The notes under the pieces are model-generated. The model was not told where the DNA came from. It ran no database searches and was given only the letters and a program-made list of their open reading frames with translations. From contig JAGVFD010000077.1 in assembly GCA_020057805.1 (NCBI GenBank), positions 1-8,091 of the forward strand: a stretch of DNA of 8,091 bases, read 5' to 3'. Of the stretch, positions 6,610 to 8,091 are shown in pieces (position 1 is the stretch's first letter; every line of letters begins with the position of its first letter). Source of the DNA: Sideroxydans sp. Lineage in GTDB: Bacteria; Pseudomonadota; Gammaproteobacteria; Burkholderiales; Gallionellaceae. A program made the translations under genes and the position numbers.

Positions 6610-6686
6610 GGTCGGATAAGGGCAATAGGAACGGGCGTGATAATATAACGAGGATAAAAACTGCGTTGAAATTTGGGAGAAAAAGT
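6610..6686. promoter_or_regulatory. Divergent intergenic region between rsmE and the redoxin gene
   Basis: The core at 6638-6649 is A+T-rich. On the minus strand TATATT (6647-6642) could be a -10 for rsmE, with TTCAAC (6670-6665) as a weak -35 at 17 nt. On the plus strand TATAAC (6644-6649) could be a -10 for the redoxin-trkA pair, but I find no good -35. The placement suggests divergent promoters; the exact elements are uncertain. Confidence 0.3.
6675..6679 (+). promoter_or_regulatory. Ribosome binding site that decides the redoxin start
   Basis: GGGAG, 7 nt before the ATG at 6687. A TTG at 6666 in the same frame lies upstream of this site and lacks one of its own, so the ATG is preferred. 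Confidence 0.7.
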
Positions 6687-7244
6687 ATGGTTAGCCTGCA
6701 CCCCCCTGTTTGTGATTTTGGCTGGAAAGCACGTCCGTTTGACCTATTAGGCGTGGATGGCAAGCGCTACACTTTAGACAATGCGCGCGGCAAAAATGGA
6801 CTGCTAGTGATGTTTATCTGCAACCATTGCCCGTACGTTAAATCTATCCGCGAGCGCATCGTGCGGGACGTGAGAGAACTACAACAACACGGCATCAATA
6901 GCATCGCCATCATGTCCAACGATCCTGCGGATTACGCGGAAGATAGCTTCGACAATATGCAGCTTATCGCCCAGCAATACGCCTATCCCTTCCCGTATGT
7001 AATCGACACCACGCAACAAATCGCCAAAGATTATGACGCGGTGTGTACGCCTGATTTCTTCGGTTTCAATGCCAATATGGAGCTGCAATATCGCGGTCGT
7101 TTAGATGCTTCCCGCAAAGAAGCTGTGCCCGATGCGTCACGTGATTTATTCAATGCCATGCTGCAAGTGGCAGAAACAGGGCAAGGCCCGCGTGAACAAA
7201 TCGCCAGCATGGGTTGCTCGATTAAATGGAAGGATGTCGCATGA
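6687..7244 (+). CDS. Thioredoxin-fold (redoxin/AhpC-TSA-like) protein
   Basis: A 185-residue cytoplasmic protein of the thioredoxin superfamily, close to the peroxiredoxin-like group with a CxxC motif. MFICNHCPYVK (42-52) holds the CNHC active-site pair at 45 and 48. A typical second strand-helix follows (SIAIMSNDP, 72-80). TPDFFGF (121-127) carries the cis-proline expected opposite the CxxC. A third conserved-looking cysteine is at 177 in MGCSIKW. There is no signal peptide. Its likely role is thiol-disulfide exchange or peroxide reduction; the physiological partner is unknown. The start at 6687 is backed by GGGAG 7 nt upstream. Its last codons overlap the trkA start as ATGA, so the two genes are translationally coupled. 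Fold confidence is high; the precise activity is unassigned. Confidence 0.88.
   Translation: MVSLHPPVCDFGWKARPFDLLGVDGKRYTLDNARGKNGLLVMFICNHCPYVKSIRERIVRDVRELQQHGINSIAIMSNDPADYAEDSFDNMQLIAQQYAYPFPYVIDTTQQIAKDYDAVCTPDFFGFNANMELQYRGRLDASRKEAVPDASRDLFNAMLQVAETGQGPREQIASMGCSIKWKDVA
7230..7234 (+). promoter_or_regulatory. Ribosome binding site of trkA inside the redoxin gene
   Basis: AAGGA, 6 nt before the ATG at 7241. It lies within the last codons of the preceding gene and supports the overlapping start. Confidence 0.7.
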
Positions 7245-8091
7245 AGATTTTGATTTTAGGGGCGGGCCAAGTGGGTTCAACAGTAGCTGAAAGCCTAGTG
7301 AATGAAGCGAACGACATCACCATTGTTGATGCGGACGGCGAAAAACTTCGATTACTGCAAGATCGTCTCGATTTACGCACGGTAGTGGGCAATGCGGCTC
7401 ATCCTTCCGTTCTGGAACAGGCAGGTATCGCCGATGCGGACATGTTGCTCGCGGTGACACAGAGCGATGAAGTCAATCTAGTGGCCTGCAAATTAGCCGC
7501 CAGTTTGTACAACACCCCCACGCGCATTGCGCGCATTCGTTCTTCTGCCTATCTCAATCGCGACGAAGTGTTTAGCGCCGATAATTTTTGTGTGGATTAC
7601 TCCATTTGCCCTGAACAAATTCTGACCGACTACATCACCAAATTGATTGAATTTCCCGAGGCTTTGCAGGTATTGGAGTTTGCCCACGGCAAAGTGTCTT
7701 TAGTGGCCGTGCGCGCATTCGAGGGGGGGCCGCTGGTGGGCAAGCCCTTAAGCTTTCTGCGCTCCCACATGCCGCAAGTCGAAACCCGTGTAGCGGCCAT
7801 CTTCCGCAAAGACCGTGCCATCAGCCCTGAAGGCACAACGGTGATTGAAGAGGGCGATGAAATCTTTTTCATCGCTGCCAAGGAAAACATTCGTCGCGTA
7901 TTGAAAGAAATGCGCCGCATGGACAAGCCCACCAAGCGCGTGATGATTGTGGGGGGCGGCAACATCGGCATGCGTCTCGCCAAAGCGTTGGAAAATGACT
8001 ACCAAGTCAAACTTATCGAGTTCAACAAGAAATCCTGCGAACGACTCGCCAGCCAATTGAGTAAAACACTGGTGTTGCATGGTGATTGCAC
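7241..8091 (+). CDS. trkA: Trk system potassium uptake protein TrkA, 3' end cut by window edge
   Basis: The peripheral NAD(H)-binding regulatory subunit of the Trk K+ uptake system, which gates the membrane channel TrkH/TrkG. The 283 residues present (about 458 in full-length relatives) show the first RCK Rossmann fold, with MKILILGAGQVG (GxGxxG at 7-12) and the acidic D30 that ends the second strand. Next come a TrkA-C domain (about 140-222, including EGDEIFFIAA at 204-213) and the start of the second Rossmann fold (VMIVGGGNIG, 234-243, with E260). This duplicated RCK layout is diagnostic. The start is set by AAGGA 6 nt upstream and overlaps the redoxin stop by ATGA. No trkH/trkG is seen in the window; it may lie beyond the right edge. 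A run of seven G at 7723-7729 lies in frame and does not disrupt the protein. Confidence 0.95.
   Translation, partial: MKILILGAGQVGSTVAESLVNEANDITIVDADGEKLRLLQDRLDLRTVVGNAAHPSVLEQAGIADADMLLAVTQSDEVNLVACKLAASLYNTPTRIARIRSSAYLNRDEVFSADNFCVDYSICPEQILTDYITKLIEFPEALQVLEFAHGKVSLVAVRAFEGGPLVGKPLSFLRSHMPQVETRVAAIFRKDRAISPEGTTVIEEGDEIFFIAAKENIRRVLKEMRRMDKPTKRVMIVGGGNIGMRLAKALENDYQVKLIEFNKKSCERLASQLSKTLVLHGDC

Noticed and set aside
7723..7729. Run of seven G in trkA (and runs of six at 5792-5797 and 7951-7956) as possible phase-variation tracts
   Set aside because: The runs are short and in frame within conserved protein sequence, and trkA and argA are not typical phase-variable genes; at most they are places to check sequencing accuracy.
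7493..8080. Minus-strand open frames opposite trkA
   Set aside because: The plus strand encodes a clear TrkA with two Rossmann motifs; the opposite frames have no family features.
1..8091. CRISPR array, tRNA, rRNA, insertion sequence or phage genes
   Set aside because: No regularly spaced direct repeats, cloverleaf-like or rRNA sequence, transposase motif or phage-like protein was found.

Overview
The window looks like a chromosomal segment of a betaproteobacterium, probably within the Nitrosomonadales/Methylophilales-like groups. That placement is inferred from protein style and gene content, because no rRNA or other marker gene is present. I count nine protein-coding genes, two of them cut by the window edges. 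I see no tRNA, rRNA, CRISPR array, insertion sequence or prophage gene. Coding density is high and no gene looks broken.

Left part (1-4309) is a polyphosphate locus. On the minus strand lie sixA (phosphohistidine phosphatase) and, 18 nt downstream, pap (two-domain PPK2-type polyphosphate:AMP phosphotransferase, cut by the left edge). Divergent from sixA is a small plus-strand gene for a lysine-rich protein with a ribbon-helix-helix-like C-terminal half. Its stop codon overlaps the stop codon of the convergent gene ppk (polyphosphate kinase 1). ppk is transcribed from the right, directly behind yggX (Fe(II)-trafficking/oxidative damage protection protein). Polyphosphate synthesis (Ppk1), its use to phosphorylate AMP (Pap) and a phosphohistidine phosphatase therefore surround a probable DNA-binding protein. 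The sixA/small-gene intergenic region carries overlapping divergent promoter-like sequences around a palindrome.

Middle part (4310-6609, minus strand): a 176-nt intergenic stretch with an inverted repeat built from CACGAAA-type units, then argA (N-acetylglutamate synthase, AAK plus GNAT domains) and upstream of it rsmE (16S rRNA m3U1498 methyltransferase). rsmE and argA are 60 nt apart and may be co-transcribed.

Right part (6610-8091, plus strand): a redoxin/thioredoxin-like protein with a CNHC motif, overlapping by ATGA with trkA, the NAD-binding K+ uptake regulator, which runs off the right edge. This pair diverges from rsmE.

Three genes need starts later than the longest possible frame: sixA at 1457, yggX at 4309 and ppk at a TTG at 4022. 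In each case ribosome-binding-site spacing, family alignment, or both support the shorter form. The most interesting material is the small lysine-rich protein and its placement in the polyphosphate locus. The other genes are conserved housekeeping functions.
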